DNA of 64,000 nt from Nocardioides lacusdianchii (GCF_020102855.1 NZ_JADHZD010000011.1:62001-126000), one strand, 5' to 3'; shown: positions 18,868 through 29,264, counted from the stretch's first letter. Made by a program: numbers and translations. Notes: generated by a model from the sequence alone, not told the origin.

Positions 18868-19710
18868 TCACGAAGAAGCAGGTGCCCCGAGCGCCGCGAC
18901 GCAGTGCCAGACCTTCTTCAGGTCCTGCGGATCCTCGTCCCCTCGGAGTGCGGCACGGCCGATGACCGCGGCGTCCAGGACGCCGGCTGCGGCGATCCTC
19001 CTGCCGACGTCGACGATCCGCGGCCCGCGCAAGTCGGGGTGCCGCTCGAGCACGTCGATCGGCAGGCGGCGGCCCTCGTGCCACTCGACCGGGACGCCCA
19101 GCGTGTGCGCCTGGTCCGCGACCTCGGTGCCCCTGAAGCACGGGTCCAGCACGAGCGCCTCGACGTCGGTGTCGAGCCTGACCGTGCCGTGCACATGGGC
19201 CTCGACGTAGTCGTCCAGCACCCCGTGCCCCTGACCGTCGGCGAGCTGGATCAGGTCGAACCGCTCGGCCGTGCCCATTGCCGTCGGGTCGAAGGTCGAG
19301 TCAGGGAAGCAGAACGTGCTTCGGTCCAGGACCGACTCCTTCAGGCGGAGGTGCGAGGACCCGAAGCGCGGTGCCCCGCCGATCGGTCGCCGACGGTGGT
19401 TCAGGGCCCCGTACTTCGGGCGCTGGGCGGCCGGTGCGTCGTCGTACGCGTCACCGAAGATGCGTTGCTCCCACCGCCACCGGTCGCCGCCGGGATGCGC
19501 GGTGAGCCCACCGTTGCTCGTCCCGGTCTCGAACTGCGAGCGGTAGACGCCGTCCCGGGCGAGGCACTCCAGCACGTTCGCACCGTCGAGGACCCGGTCC
19601 GGGTGGAAGTTGAGCGTGACGCGCAGCGAGCGGTCCAACGCACCGCCCGACGACGCCGCCGCAACGTGGGCGACCGCGCGAGCCGACCAGGAGCTGGTCG
19701 GCGTCACCAC
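18868..19710 (-). CDS. DUF3626 domain protein
   Basis: A 280-residue protein. LRVTLNFHPDR, GVYRSQFETGTSNGGLT and RWEQRIFGDAYD are the DUF3626 blocks as I know them; further on, PKYGALNH, FGSSHLRLKESVL and DYVEAHVHGTVRL follow the family order. Family function is unknown; a toxin-like enzymatic role has been discussed for some of its members, which I cannot test here. Stand-alone gene between two rightward genes. Confidence 0.82.
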   Translation of the reverse strand: MVTPTSSWSARAVAHVAAASSGGALDRSLRVTLNFHPDRVLDGANVLECLARDGVYRSQFETGTSNGGLTAHPGGDRWRWEQRIFGDAYDDAPAAQRPKYGALNHRRRPIGGAPRFGSSHLRLKESVLDRSTFCFPDSTFDPTAMGTAERFDLIQLADGQGHGVLDDYVEAHVHGTVRLDTDVEALVLDPCFRGTEVADQAHTLGVPVEWHEGRRLPIDVLERHPDLRGPRIVDVGRRIAAAGVLDAAVIGRAALRGDEDPQDLKKVWHCVAALGAPASS

Positions 19711-19809
19711 CGTGCTCCTCCGCCACCGATCCCCATGGGGTCAGTCAACCCGACGTGTGCCCCGTCTCGTGCCAGCGAGGGCACTCCCGGCCCGGCACGG
19801 CGCGACTCC

Positions 19810-19821
19810 TAGGATTCACCC
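19810..19821 (+). promoter_or_regulatory. Putative leaderless promoter -10 of hisA/priA
   Basis: TAGGAT at 19810-19815, then six bases, then ATG 19822. It shows that the second his block has its own promoter. Confidence 0.5.
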
Positions 19822-20571
19822 ATGCCCAGCACCCCCGAGCAGCCCTACCTCGAGCTCCTGCCCGCCGTCGACATCAAGGGCGGCCAGGCCGTCCAGCTGG
19901 TGCAGGGCGTGGACGGGTCGGAGAAGCGCTTCGGCGACCCGGTCGAGGCCGCGCTGCGCTGGCAGGAGGCGGGCGCCGAGTGGATCCACCTCGTGGACCT
20001 CGACGCGGCGTTCGGGCACGGCCACAACCGCGACCTCCAGGCCAGGATCGTCGGGGCCCTCGACATCCAGGTGGAGATGAGCGGCGGCATCCGCGACGAC
20101 GAGTCGCTGGAGGCCGCGATGGCGACCGGCTGCCGGCGCGTCAACATCGGCACCGCCGCGCTCGAGCAGCCCGAGTGGTGCGCGAAGGCGATCGCGACGT
20201 ACGGCGACCGCGTGGCCGTGGGCCTCGACGTGCGGGGCACCACCCTCGCCGCGCGCGGCTGGACCCGCGAGGGCGGCGACCTCTACGAGACGCTCGCCCG
20301 TCTCGACTCCGAGGGCTGCGCGCGCTACGTCGTCACCGACGTCAACAAGGACGGGATGCTCCAGGGCCCCAACCTCCAGCTGCTCCGCGACGTCTGCGCC
20401 GCCACCGACAAGCCCGTCGTGGCGAGCGGCGGCGTCACGACCCTCGACGACATCCGCGCCCTGATGACGCTCGTCGGTGAGGGCGTCGAGGGCGCGATCG
20501 CCGGTACGGCGCTCTACGAGGGTCGTTTCACCCTCGAGGACGCGCTCGCCCTGACGAGGCCGACGTCGTGA
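19822..20571 (+). CDS. hisA: Phosphoribosyl isomerase A (HisA/PriA)
   Basis: (beta/alpha)8 isomerase acting on ProFAR in histidine synthesis. The 249 residues open with [18 protein letters not shown] (first catalytic Asp) and carry [25 protein letters not shown] and [17 protein letters not shown] with the second Asp, then [12 protein letters not shown]. In actinobacteria this protein usually also isomerises phosphoribosyl anthranilate for tryptophan (PriA); no trpF is in this window, but the dual role here is inference. The stop overlaps the nudix gene by 4 nt. Confidence 0.96.
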   Translation: MPSTPEQPYLELLPAVDIKGGQAVQLVQGVDGSEKRFGDPVEAALRWQEAGAEWIHLVDLDAAFGHGHNRDLQARIVGALDIQVEMSGGIRDDESLEAAMATGCRRVNIGTAALEQPEWCAKAIATYGDRVAVGLDVRGTTLAARGWTREGGDLYETLARLDSEGCARYVVTDVNKDGMLQGPNLQLLRDVCAATDKPVVASGGVTTLDDIRALMTLVGEGVEGAIAGTALYEGRFTLEDALALTRPTS

Positions 20572-21020
20572 GCCTGGAGTTCACCGACTACCACACCCGG
20601 CTGGCGGCGTACGCCCTGCTGGTCGACGAGGACGAGCGCGTGCTCCTCGCGTGGTGGAACGGCGAGGGCCACAGCGACCCCGAGTGGTCGCTGCCCGGCG
20701 GCGGCATCGACTTCGACGAGTCGATCACCGACGGGCTGGTGCGGGAGGTCTTCGAGGAGACCGGCTACCGCATCGATCCGGGCGCGCTCGTGACCGACCA
20801 CCACTTCACCGCCCGCGGCCGGACCTTCGACGGATGGTTCCGCTCGCAGCGGTTCGTCTTCGAGGCCACGATCACCGGGGGAGAACTCGGGACGACCGAG
20901 GTCGGCGGTTCGACGGACCACGCCGCGTGGGTGCCGCTCTCCGACCTGGAGGGACAGCCGCGCTCGGAGATCGTCGACATCGCGCTGGCCGCCCGTGGGG
21001 CCCAGGGGGCACGCGCATGA
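20568..21020 (+). CDS. NUDIX hydrolase
   Basis: A 150-residue protein. The Nudix box reads [24 protein letters not shown], written here as GGGIDFDE...REVFEETGY: the G(5)E(7)REUXEEXGU spacing is complete, with the metal-binding glutamates. It is wedged between hisA and hisF with 4-nt overlaps on both sides, so it is made with the his enzymes. A nucleotide-sugar or nucleotide-cleaning role is possible; the substrate cannot be read. Confidence 0.93.
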   Translation: MSLEFTDYHTRLAAYALLVDEDERVLLAWWNGEGHSDPEWSLPGGGIDFDESITDGLVREVFEETGYRIDPGALVTDHHFTARGRTFDGWFRSQRFVFEATITGGELGTTEVGGSTDHAAWVPLSDLEGQPRSEIVDIALAARGAQGARA

Positions 21021-21808
21021 GCCTCGCGATCCGCGTCATCCCGTGCCTCGACGTCGACGGCGGCCGCGTCGTCAAGGGCGTCAACTTCACCGAGCTCCGC
21101 GACGCCGGTGACCCGGTCGAGCTCGCCCGCCTCTACGACGCCGAGGGCGCCGACGAGCTGACCTTCCTCGACATCTCCGCCTCCCACGAGGGCCGCGCGA
21201 CGACGATGGAGGTCGTCAGTCGGTGCGCCGAGGAGGTCTTCATCCCGCTCACGGTCGGTGGCGGGGTGAGCAGCGTCGACGACGTCGACCGCCTGCTGCG
21301 CGCCGGTGCCGACAAGGTCGCGGTCAACACCGCCGCCATCCACCGCCCCGAGCTCGTCGCCGAGATCGCCGACCGCTTCGGCAACCAGGTGCTGGTGCTG
21401 AGCGTCGACGCCCGCCGCGTCGGCCCCGACCACGAGGGCAGCGCCAGCGGCTTCGAGGTGACCACCCACGGTGGGCGCAAGAGCGCCGGCCTCGACGCGA
21501 TCGAGTGGGCCGTGCGCGCCGCCGAGCTGGGCGCGGGCGAGATCCTCCTCAACGCCATGGACGCCGACGGCACCACCGACGGCTTCGACCTCGAACTGAT
21601 CCGGGCCGTACGCCGCGAGGTGAGCATCCCGGTCATCGCCAGCGGGGGAGCGGGCGCGGTCGAGCACTTCGCGCCGGCCGTCGACGCGGGCGCCGACGCG
21701 GTCCTGGCCGCGACGGTCTTCCACTTCGGCACCCTGCGCATCGGGGACGTCAAGGCAGGTCTGTCCACGGCCGGCCACCCGGTCCGCTGGGGCGCGCACG
21801 CGCCGTAG
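21017..21808 (+). CDS. hisF: Imidazole glycerol phosphate synthase, cyclase subunit
   Basis: Closes the imidazole ring using ammonia from HisH. 263 residues, TIM barrel: [20 protein letters not shown] (catalytic Asp), [54 protein letters not shown] (second Asp) and [16 protein letters not shown] 21017 overlaps the nudix stop. Confidence 0.98.
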   Translation: MSLAIRVIPCLDVDGGRVVKGVNFTELRDAGDPVELARLYDAEGADELTFLDISASHEGRATTMEVVSRCAEEVFIPLTVGGGVSSVDDVDRLLRAGADKVAVNTAAIHRPELVAEIADRFGNQVLVLSVDARRVGPDHEGSASGFEVTTHGGRKSAGLDAIEWAVRAAELGAGEILLNAMDADGTTDGFDLELIRAVRREVSIPVIASGGAGAVEHFAPAVDAGADAVLAATVFHFGTLRIGDVKAGLSTAGHPVRWGAHAP

Positions 21809-21817
21809 GATCAGCCC
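21806..21817 (+). promoter_or_regulatory. Putative leaderless promoter -10 of the amino-acid ABC operon
   Basis: TAGGAT at 21806-21811, whose first three bases are the hisF stop codon, lies six bases before ATG 21818. Confidence 0.5.
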
Positions 21818-22723
21818 ATGCTGAAGACCGCCCGGCCGCGCTCGATGCGGCACCTCGTCCTCGCGGCGACCGCGACCGCGACCCTCGTCCTGACGGCGTG
21901 CGCCCCGACCGACGAGGCCGACTCCGGCTCCGACAGCGCCGCCGACGGCTCGTCGGAGTCGCCCGCGGCCGACGAGTGCACGCCCGACTCGATGGAGACC
22001 ATCGCCGACGGGACCCTGACGATCGCGACCGACGACCCGGCCTACGAGCCGTGGTTCGTCGACAACGACCCGACCAACGGCCAGGGCTACGAGTCCGCGG
22101 TGGCCTACGCCATCGCCGAGCAGCTCGGCTACACCCAGGACCAGGTCACCTGGGTCACCGTGCCGTTCAACAAGGTCGTCCAGCCGGGCCCGAAGGACTT
22201 CGACTTCGACGTCAACCAGGTCTCCATCACCGAGGCGCGCCGCAACGCTGTCGACTTCTCGTCCGGCTACTACGACGTCGTGCAGACGGTCATCACCAAC
22301 AAGGGCAGCTCGATCGACGGCGTCACCAGCATCGCCGACCTCGCCGACGCCAAGCTCGGCGCCCAGGTGGGCACCACGAGCTACACCGCGATCATCGACC
22401 AGATCCAGCCCTCGGAGGAGCCGGCCGTCTTCGACACCAACGACCAGGCGGTGCAGGCGCTGAACAACGGCCAGATCGACGGCATCGTCGTCGACCTGCC
22501 CACCGCCTACTTCATGACGGCCGTCCAGCTCGACGACGGCACCATCGTCGGCCAGCTGCCGCTGCCCGCGGGCGAGCCCGAGCAGTTCGGCGCGGTGCTC
22601 GACAAGGACAGCCCGCTGACCGACTGCGTGTCCGGCGCCGTCGACGCCCTGCGTGAGGACGGCATCCTCGACCAGATCAGCCAGGAGTGGCTGGCGCAGC
22701 AGGGCGCACCCGAGCTGTCCTGA
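21818..22723 (+). CDS. Polar amino-acid ABC transporter substrate-binding lipoprotein
   Basis: A 301-residue lipoprotein: signal peptide with lipobox LTAC (Cys27), an acidic Ser-rich linker, then a type II periplasmic binding fold. TLTIATDDPAYEPWFVD, the ESAVAYAIAEQLGY helix, FDVNQVSITEARRNAVDFS and ADAKLGAQVGTTS are typical of the Glu/Gln/Arg/His-binding family (SBP_bac_3). Exact substrate unknown. The stop overlaps the permease ATG by one base. Confidence 0.93.
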   Translation: MLKTARPRSMRHLVLAATATATLVLTACAPTDEADSGSDSAADGSSESPAADECTPDSMETIADGTLTIATDDPAYEPWFVDNDPTNGQGYESAVAYAIAEQLGYTQDQVTWVTVPFNKVVQPGPKDFDFDVNQVSITEARRNAVDFSSGYYDVVQTVITNKGSSIDGVTSIADLADAKLGAQVGTTSYTAIIDQIQPSEEPAVFDTNDQAVQALNNGQIDGIVVDLPTAYFMTAVQLDDGTIVGQLPLPAGEPEQFGAVLDKDSPLTDCVSGAVDALREDGILDQISQEWLAQQGAPELS

Positions 22724-23594
22724 TGCCGGAACGGGTGGCCTCCACGGCCGCTGGGGACTGGGCGCCGTCCGCGGTCCAGCGCGACCGCGACGAGTGGCGG
22801 AGGCGTCGTACGCTCCGCAGCGCGGCGATCGCGGCGGCCAGCACCCTGCTCCTGCTCGGCGCGCTCGCTGGCGCCGTGGTCAGCTCACCGGGCTGGGACC
22901 GGGTCCGCGAGACCTACTTCAGCTGGGACAAGGCGGTCTCGTCGTTCCCGGCGGTGCTCGACGGGCTCTGGCTCAACATCCGCGTCATGGCGATCTGCTG
23001 GGTCCTGATCCTGGTGCTCAGCCTCACGGTCGCGGTGGTGCGGACGCTGCGCGGCCCCGTCGCGTTCCCGTTGCGGCTCCTCGGGACGGCGTACGTCGAC
23101 ATCTTCCGCGGCCTGCCGCTGCTGCTCGTGATCTTCCTGCTCGGCTTCGGTGGTCCCGCCCTGCGCCTGCAGGGGCTGCCCACCTCGCCCCTGTTCTGGG
23201 GCGGCACCGCGCTCGTGCTCTCCTACTCGGCCTACGTCGCCGAGGTCTTCCGGTCCGGCATCGAGTCGGTGCATCCCAGCCAGCGGCTCGCCGGTCGCTC
23301 GCTGGGGCTGTCCTACGGCCAGACGCTGCGCCACGTCGTGCTGCCGCAGGCGTGGCGGCGGGTGATCCCGGCCCTGATGAACGACCTGGTCTCGCTCCAG
23401 AAGGACTCCGGACTGATCGCGGTCCTCGGGGTCTACGACGCCATCCGCAGGGCGCAGATCGAGACGTCGCTCGACTTCAACTACACGCCGTACGTCGTCG
23501 CGGGCGCGCTGTTCTGCTGCCTCACCATCCCGATGGCCAGGCTCACCGACCGCTACGCCCGCAAGAAGGGCTACCACGGGGCAGGAGGCCATCT

Positions 23595-23598
<4 letters not shown>
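22723..23598 (+). CDS. Polar amino-acid ABC transporter permease
   Basis: A 291-residue HisM/GlnP-type permease with about five to six membrane segments. TAYVDIFRGLPLLLVIFLLGFGGP matches the FRGxPxL start of the family, and the EAA loop reads SAYVAEVFRSGIESVHPSQ, then AGRSLGLSYGQTLRHVVLPQAWRRVIPAL. A 45-residue cytoplasmic extension precedes the first membrane helix. It is the only permease, so it probably works as a homodimer. Confidence 0.93.
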
Positions 23599-24332
<734 letters not shown>

Positions 24333-24380
24333 CCCCACCCGTCCGGTCGATCCGATTCGTCCGCTGTCGGTCCCGAGGAA

Positions 24381-24416
24381 TAGCCTGACCCGGCTGGTTG
24401 GTTGCGCTCGGCAACC
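24381..24416 (+). promoter_or_regulatory. Putative promoter and leader hairpin before the ABC exporter
   Basis: TAGCCT at 24381-24386 could be a -10. It is followed by GGTTGC (24400-24405), GCTCG, GCAACC (24411-24416), a 6-bp stem in the leader of about 70 nt before GTG 24460. Confidence 0.35.
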
Positions 24417-24459
24417 GACGTGGTCGGCGGACGAGACGGACAGGCGAGGTGCGACACCG

Positions 24460-26283
24460 GTGGGCGAGGACGCGGAGCTGAAGGGCACCACCACGCGCGA
24501 CGGCTTCCGGGTCCTGTGGGTCGGCGTCAAGCGCGAGCCCAAGGTCTTCACGGTCGCCACCCTCGGGGCGGTCCTCTTCGGTGTGCTCACCGTGGCCGAC
24601 GCCTGGGTGCTCGGCTGGTCCACGGAGAACGTGCTGATCCCGGCCTTCGACAACGGCGAGATCGGCACCGACATGCTGGTCTGGGTCTTCGCGCTCTTCA
24701 TGGCCGTGGCCATCCTGCGCGCTGTCGGCATCGTCGCGCGCCGCCTCGGCGGCGGCATCATGTACTACCGGATGCAGTCGCACACCCGTCGGGCGGTGAC
24801 CAGGCAGTACCTCTCCCTCCCGATGGAGTGGCACCAGCGCCACCCGACCGGCCAGCTGCTGTCCAACGCCTCCTCCGACATCGAGGCCGCCTGGTCGCCG
24901 ATCATGCCGCTGCCCATGGCGCTCGGCACCGTCGTGATGATGGTCATCGCGGTCGTCCAGATGTTCGTCGCGGACGTCGTGCTGGCCCTGGTCGGGCTGC
25001 TGGTCTTCCCGGCCGTCGTGGCGGCGAACCTCCTCTACCAGCACTACTCCTCGCCCCTGATGACTCGCGCGCAGGGCCTGCGCGCCGAGGTCAGCGAGAT
25101 CGCCCACGAGTCCTTCGACGGCGCCATGGTCGTCAAGACCCTCGGCCGCGAGACCGAGGAGACCGACCGCTTCGGCGCCAAGGCCCGTGAGCTGCGTGAC
25201 GTCAACATCCGCGCAGGCCGCATCCGCGCGATCTTCGACCCGGCCCTGGCCAGCCTCCCGGGACTCGGCGTCCTCGTGGTGCTCGCCGTCGGCGTCGCGC
25301 GCGTCACCAGCGGTGCCACTGACGCGGGCGACGTCGTCACCGTCGCCTACCTCCTCACCATCGTCTCCTTCCCGATCCGCGCCATCGGCTGGCTGCTGGG
25401 CGAGTTCCCGCGCTCGGTCGTGGGCTACCGCCGCGCCAAGGCCGTGCTCGACGCGCAGGGGTCGATGCAGTGGGGCGACGCCGAGCTGCCCCGCACCGAG
25501 GAGGGCGCCCTCCTCGAGGTCCAGGATCTCCACTACTCCTACGACGCCGAGACGCCCCTGCTGCGCGGAGTCGACTTCGACGTACGCCCGGGGCGCACCG
25601 TCGCGCTCGTCGGCGCGACTGCGTCGGGCAAGAGCACGCTGACCAGCCTCATGACGCGACTCGTCGATCCCGACTCGGGCACGGTCCGCGTCGACGGGCA
25701 GGACGTCACGCAGCTGCGCAAGGGCCAGCTCTCGCGCAGCGTCTCGCTGGTCCCGCAGACCGCCTTCATGTTCGACGACACGGTCCGCGACAACGTCACC
25801 CTGGGCGCTGACGTCCCCGACGAGGACGTGTGGGCGGCCCTGCGCACAGCGCAGGCAGACGGCTTCGTCGCGGCCCTGCCCGGGGGGCTGGACTCCCTGC
25901 TGGGCGAGCGCGGCACGTCGCTGTCCGGTGGCCAGCGCCAGCGGCTGTCCCTGGCCCGTGCGCTGGTGCGCCAGCCCCGGCTGCTGATCCTCGACGACGC
26001 CACCTCCGCGGTGGACCCCGAGGTCGAGGCACGCATCCTCGCCTCGCTGCGCGACGACGTCGGCGGGTCCGCCGCCTCGCTCGTGGTCGTCGCCTACCGC
26101 AAGGCCACGATCTCCCTGGCCGACGAGGTCATCCACCTCGACGGGGGTCGGATCGTGGGGCGCGGCACCCACGCCGAGCTGCTGGCCTCCAGCCCGGCCT
26201 ACGCCCAGCTCGTCAACGCCTACGAGGTCGACGCAGACGCAGACGCCGGTGCCGGTGCCGGCGCAGAGGGGACCACGCGATGA
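24460..26283 (+). CDS. ABC exporter half-transporter, degenerate ATP site subunit
   Basis: A 607-residue type IV ABC exporter: six-helix membrane domain (about 1-320) then an ATPase domain. Walker A is GATASGKSTLTS, signature LSGGQRQRLS, but Walker B reads LLILDDATSAVD (Asp where the catalytic Glu should be) and the H-loop reads VVAYRKATI (Tyr for His). It therefore should contribute a non-hydrolytic site with the partner encoded next (4-nt overlap). Substrate unknown; multidrug or lipid exporters have this layout. Confidence 0.93.
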   Translation: MGEDAELKGTTTRDGFRVLWVGVKREPKVFTVATLGAVLFGVLTVADAWVLGWSTENVLIPAFDNGEIGTDMLVWVFALFMAVAILRAVGIVARRLGGGIMYYRMQSHTRRAVTRQYLSLPMEWHQRHPTGQLLSNASSDIEAAWSPIMPLPMALGTVVMMVIAVVQMFVADVVLALVGLLVFPAVVAANLLYQHYSSPLMTRAQGLRAEVSEIAHESFDGAMVVKTLGRETEETDRFGAKARELRDVNIRAGRIRAIFDPALASLPGLGVLVVLAVGVARVTSGATDAGDVVTVAYLLTIVSFPIRAIGWLLGEFPRSVVGYRRAKAVLDAQGSMQWGDAELPRTEEGALLEVQDLHYSYDAETPLLRGVDFDVRPGRTVALVGATASGKSTLTSLMTRLVDPDSGTVRVDGQDVTQLRKGQLSRSVSLVPQTAFMFDDTVRDNVTLGADVPDEDVWAALRTAQADGFVAALPGGLDSLLGERGTSLSGGQRQRLSLARALVRQPRLLILDDATSAVDPEVEARILASLRDDVGGSAASLVVVAYRKATISLADEVIHLDGGRIVGRGTHAELLASSPAYAQLVNAYEVDADADAGAGAGAEGTTR

Positions 26284-28088
26284 GTGCCACCGCACCCACC
26301 TCCGGCACCAAGATGGACTCCGGCGAGGAGATCGGCGCCTGGGCGACGATCCGCCTCGGCATGAAGTACTCCCCGGAGCTCCGCGAGGGCCTCGGCTGGA
26401 CGCTCGCCCTGGCCGTCATCGCCTCGTGCGGGCAGATCGTGGTGCCCATCGCGGTCCAGCAGACCCTCGACAAGGGGCTCAACGGCCCCGGCGGCCCCCG
26501 CTTCGACTTCGTCGCCTGGATGGGCGTGCTCGCCGCCCTCGCGATCGTCGTCACGAGCGTCGCGTCCTACGCCATGACCAACCGGCTCTTCACCACCTCC
26601 GAGCACGGCCTGGCCACCCTGCGCACCAAGGCCTTCCGCCACGTCCACGACCTGCCACTGCTGACCCAGAACACCGAGCGCCGTGGCGCGCTGGTCTCGC
26701 GCGTCACCTCCGACGTCGACCAGGTGAGCCAGTTCCTGGTGTTCGGTGGCCTGATCTTCGTGGTCAGCATCGGGCAGATCCTGGTCGCCACCGTCCTGAT
26801 GCTGTTCTACAGCTGGGAGCTCGCCGCAGTCGTGTGGCTCTGCTTCGCACCGCTCTTCGGTTCGATCCGCTGGTTCCAGAAGAAGCTCTCCGCCGCCTAC
26901 ACCGTCGTACGCCAGCAGGTGGGCGTCCTGCTCGGCGCCATCTCCGAGCCCGTCGTCGGCGCCGCCGTGGTCCGCACCTACGGTGTCGAGGACCGCACCC
27001 AGCGCCGCATCGACACCGCGATCTCGGACTGGCAGAACGCCTACACCCACGCCCAGACCTACACCGTCACGTCCTTCTCCCTGGGCGGCCTGTCGGGTGG
27101 TCTGGCCAACGCCGGCGTCATCATCGTCGGGATCCTGCTGGGCTTCACCTCTGACATGACCCCGGGACGGGTGCTCGCCTTCGCGTTCCTCGTCACCCTG
27201 TTCGTCGGCCCCGTGCAGATGGGCACGCAGATCCTCACCGACGCGCAGAACGCCATCGCCAGCTGGCGTCGCGTCCTCGGGATCCTCGAGACCCCCGCCG
27301 ACCTGATCGACCCCGGCCCCGAGGGCGAGGCGCTGCCGCGCGGCCCCATCGACGTGCGGTTCGACCGCGTCACCTTCGCCTACCCCGCCGGACCGCCGGT
27401 GCTGCGCGACATCGACCTCACCATCGACGCCGGCACCCGGGTCGCGATCGTGGGGGAGACCGGGTCGGGCAAGTCGACCTTCGCCAAGCTGCTCACCCGC
27501 CTGATGGACCCCACCGAGGGCTCGGTGCTGCTCGACGGCATCGACGTACGCCGCATCGACGCCGGGTCGCTGCGCCGCAGCGTCGTCCTCGTGCCGCAGG
27601 AGGGCTTCCTCTTCGACGACACCATCGCCGCCAACGTGCGCTACGGCAAGCTCGACGCGACCGAGGACGAGATCCGTGCTTCGGCCGTCGAGCTCGGCGT
27701 CGACGACTGGGTGGCCGGCCTCCCGCGCGGCCTGCACACCCAGGTCGGCCAGCGAGGCGAGTCGCTCTCGGCCGGCGAGCGCCAGCTCGTCGCGCTGCTG
27801 CGGGCCCACCTCGCCGACCCGGACCTGCTGGTCCTCGACGAGGCCACGAGCGCGGTGGACCCGTCGCTGGAGATGCAGATCGGCCGCGCGCTCGAGCGAC
27901 TCATGCAGTCGCGCACGTCCGTGACGATCGCGCACCGGCTCTCCACTGCGGAGAGCGCGGACGAGGTGATCGTGGTCGACAAGGGCCGCGTCGTGCAGCG
28001 CGGACCGCACACCGAGCTGGTCGCCCAGCACGGCAGCGTCTACTCAGGCCTGCACCGCAGCTGGATCGCCCAGCACTCCCACGGCTGA
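26280..28088 (+). CDS. ABC exporter half-transporter, catalytic subunit
   Basis: A 602-residue partner of the preceding subunit: cytosolic N-terminus, six membrane segments, then an ATPase domain with Walker A GETGSGKSTFAK, Walker B LLVLDEATSAVD and H-loop TIAHRLST, all intact. Its signature is LSAGERQL instead of LSGGQ, which is the half that would face the degenerate Walker site of the first subunit. ATG 26280 overlaps the preceding stop by 4 nt. Confidence 0.94.
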   Translation: MSATAPTSGTKMDSGEEIGAWATIRLGMKYSPELREGLGWTLALAVIASCGQIVVPIAVQQTLDKGLNGPGGPRFDFVAWMGVLAALAIVVTSVASYAMTNRLFTTSEHGLATLRTKAFRHVHDLPLLTQNTERRGALVSRVTSDVDQVSQFLVFGGLIFVVSIGQILVATVLMLFYSWELAAVVWLCFAPLFGSIRWFQKKLSAAYTVVRQQVGVLLGAISEPVVGAAVVRTYGVEDRTQRRIDTAISDWQNAYTHAQTYTVTSFSLGGLSGGLANAGVIIVGILLGFTSDMTPGRVLAFAFLVTLFVGPVQMGTQILTDAQNAIASWRRVLGILETPADLIDPGPEGEALPRGPIDVRFDRVTFAYPAGPPVLRDIDLTIDAGTRVAIVGETGSGKSTFAKLLTRLMDPTEGSVLLDGIDVRRIDAGSLRRSVVLVPQEGFLFDDTIAANVRYGKLDATEDEIRASAVELGVDDWVAGLPRGLHTQVGQRGESLSAGERQLVALLRAHLADPDLLVLDEATSAVDPSLEMQIGRALERLMQSRTSVTIAHRLSTAESADEVIVVDKGRVVQRGPHTELVAQHGSVYSGLHRSWIAQHSHG

Positions 28089-28108
28089 GCCGCGGACCGG
28101 GCAGCGCC

Positions 28109-28543
28109 TCAGGACGCGAGGACCTGGCTGATGAGCAGGTCGGCGTCGAAGAAGTCCGACTCGGTGCCCGGCGCGACGAGCGCCGCGGTGCGGGCGATGA
28201 AGTCGTGGATGTCGCCGGCTCGGGCCAGCAGCACGAGGTGCCCGTCGGGCGAGCTCAGCTCGATGCTGACCATCGCGCGGCCGCTGACCCCGACGGTGGG
28301 GGACACGTGCACGTCGCCGTCGCCGGAGGGGCTCTCGGTGCCCCGGATCAGCAGGTCGCGGCCGAAGGTCCACACCAGGTTGCCGTCGGAGGTGATGAAC
28401 GTCATCGCCACGGCGAAGGGGTCGGAGCTTCGGTAGCCGAGGACGGTGTCGATCTCGTGGCGGATGCCGCGCTCGTCCATGCACTCGACCGTGATGTCCA
28501 ACGCGACATCGGACAGGGTGTGCCCGCTACCGGACATGTTCAT
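28109..28543 (-). CDS. SsgA-family (SsgB-like) cell-division regulator
   Basis: A 144-residue protein of the actinobacterial SsgA/SsgB family, which in Streptomyces recruits FtsZ to division sites. Family blocks: YRSSDPFAVAMTFITSDG, VWTFGRDLLIRGT, GDVHVSPTVG, VSIELSSPDGHLVL and LVAPGTESDFFDAD. I chose ATG 28543 because AAGGAG lies five bases before it; ATG 28603, with GAGGGG five bases before, would add 20 residues and is a real alternative. Probably acts in division in this non-sporulating lineage (inference). Confidence 0.88.
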   Translation of the reverse strand: MNMSGSGHTLSDVALDITVECMDERGIRHEIDTVLGYRSSDPFAVAMTFITSDGNLVWTFGRDLLIRGTESPSGDGDVHVSPTVGVSGRAMVSIELSSPDGHLVLLARAGDIHDFIARTAALVAPGTESDFFDADLLISQVLAS

Positions 28544-28603
28544 GGAGGCTCCTTGGGGTGCGCCCGGGGGTGAGGCCGGATTGAGTTGTTCATGAGACGA
28601 CAT

Positions 28604-28746
28604 CCGGACCCCCTCGTGATGCGAAACGACAAAATATGGTCAACACTGGTTTAGACCGGATCTTGACCCGGACTCATGATGAACTTGACGTTACATGCGA
28701 TTAGAGCCCTGCGTGGGCGTGTGGCGCAGCCCGGTAGGTTTTCCCC
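28604..28746. promoter_or_regulatory. Divergent promoter region, ssgB-like gene and PGPGW gene
   Basis: About 140 bp with an AT-richer centre (28617-28700). Rightward, TAGGTT at 28735-28740 lies six bases before ATG 28747, a leaderless arrangement. For the leftward gene I see no convincing -35/-10 pair. Confidence 0.45.
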
Positions 28747-29244
28747 ATGACAGGGGCAGCGAAGCGCATCGCTCTCGAGATCCTGGGGTGGGTGCTCCTG
28801 CTCCTGGGCGTGGCCGCGATCTTCCTGCCCGGCCCGGGGCTGCTCGGCATCTTCGCCGGGCTCGCCCTGCTCTCCCAGCAGTACGACTGGGCCGAGCGCC
28901 GCGTGGAGCCCGTCCGCATCCGCGCGCTCCTGGGTGCGGCGGAGGGCGTGGAGACGTGGCCGCGCATCGTCGCCTCGTGCCTGGGCGCCGTGGCGCTGGC
29001 CGCGTGCGGCGTGCTCTGGATCATCAAGCCGCCGGCGCCCGAGTGGTGGCCGGTGTCGGAGACGTGGTGGCTGCCGGGCGGGATCTGGACGGGCATCACC
29101 CAGGTCGCGTCGGCGTTCATCGCGATCGCGTTGATCGTCTACAGCTACCGCCGCTTCCACGGCCACCCGGAGAAGGCCGCGGAGCTGCGCCGCCAGATCA
29201 AGGGCGAGGGCTCCGAGCGCGAGCAGGCCGCCGACCGGTCCTGA
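28747..29244 (+). CDS. PGPGW/TIGR02611-type membrane protein
   Basis: A 165-residue protein with about four hydrophobic segments. LLLLGVAAIFLPGPGLLGIFAGLALL carries the Leu-Pro-Gly-Pro-Gly motif of the family, followed by a charged ERRVEPVRIR loop, then two segments and a Tyr/Arg-rich cytosolic tail. Function unknown. It is the last gene before the tRNA that carries the integrated element. Confidence 0.84.
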   Translation: MTGAAKRIALEILGWVLLLLGVAAIFLPGPGLLGIFAGLALLSQQYDWAERRVEPVRIRALLGAAEGVETWPRIVASCLGAVALAACGVLWIIKPPAPEWWPVSETWWLPGGIWTGITQVASAFIAIALIVYSYRRFHGHPEKAAELRRQIKGEGSEREQAADRS

Positions 29245-29264
29245 GCGGACCTCGGACCCCCTGA

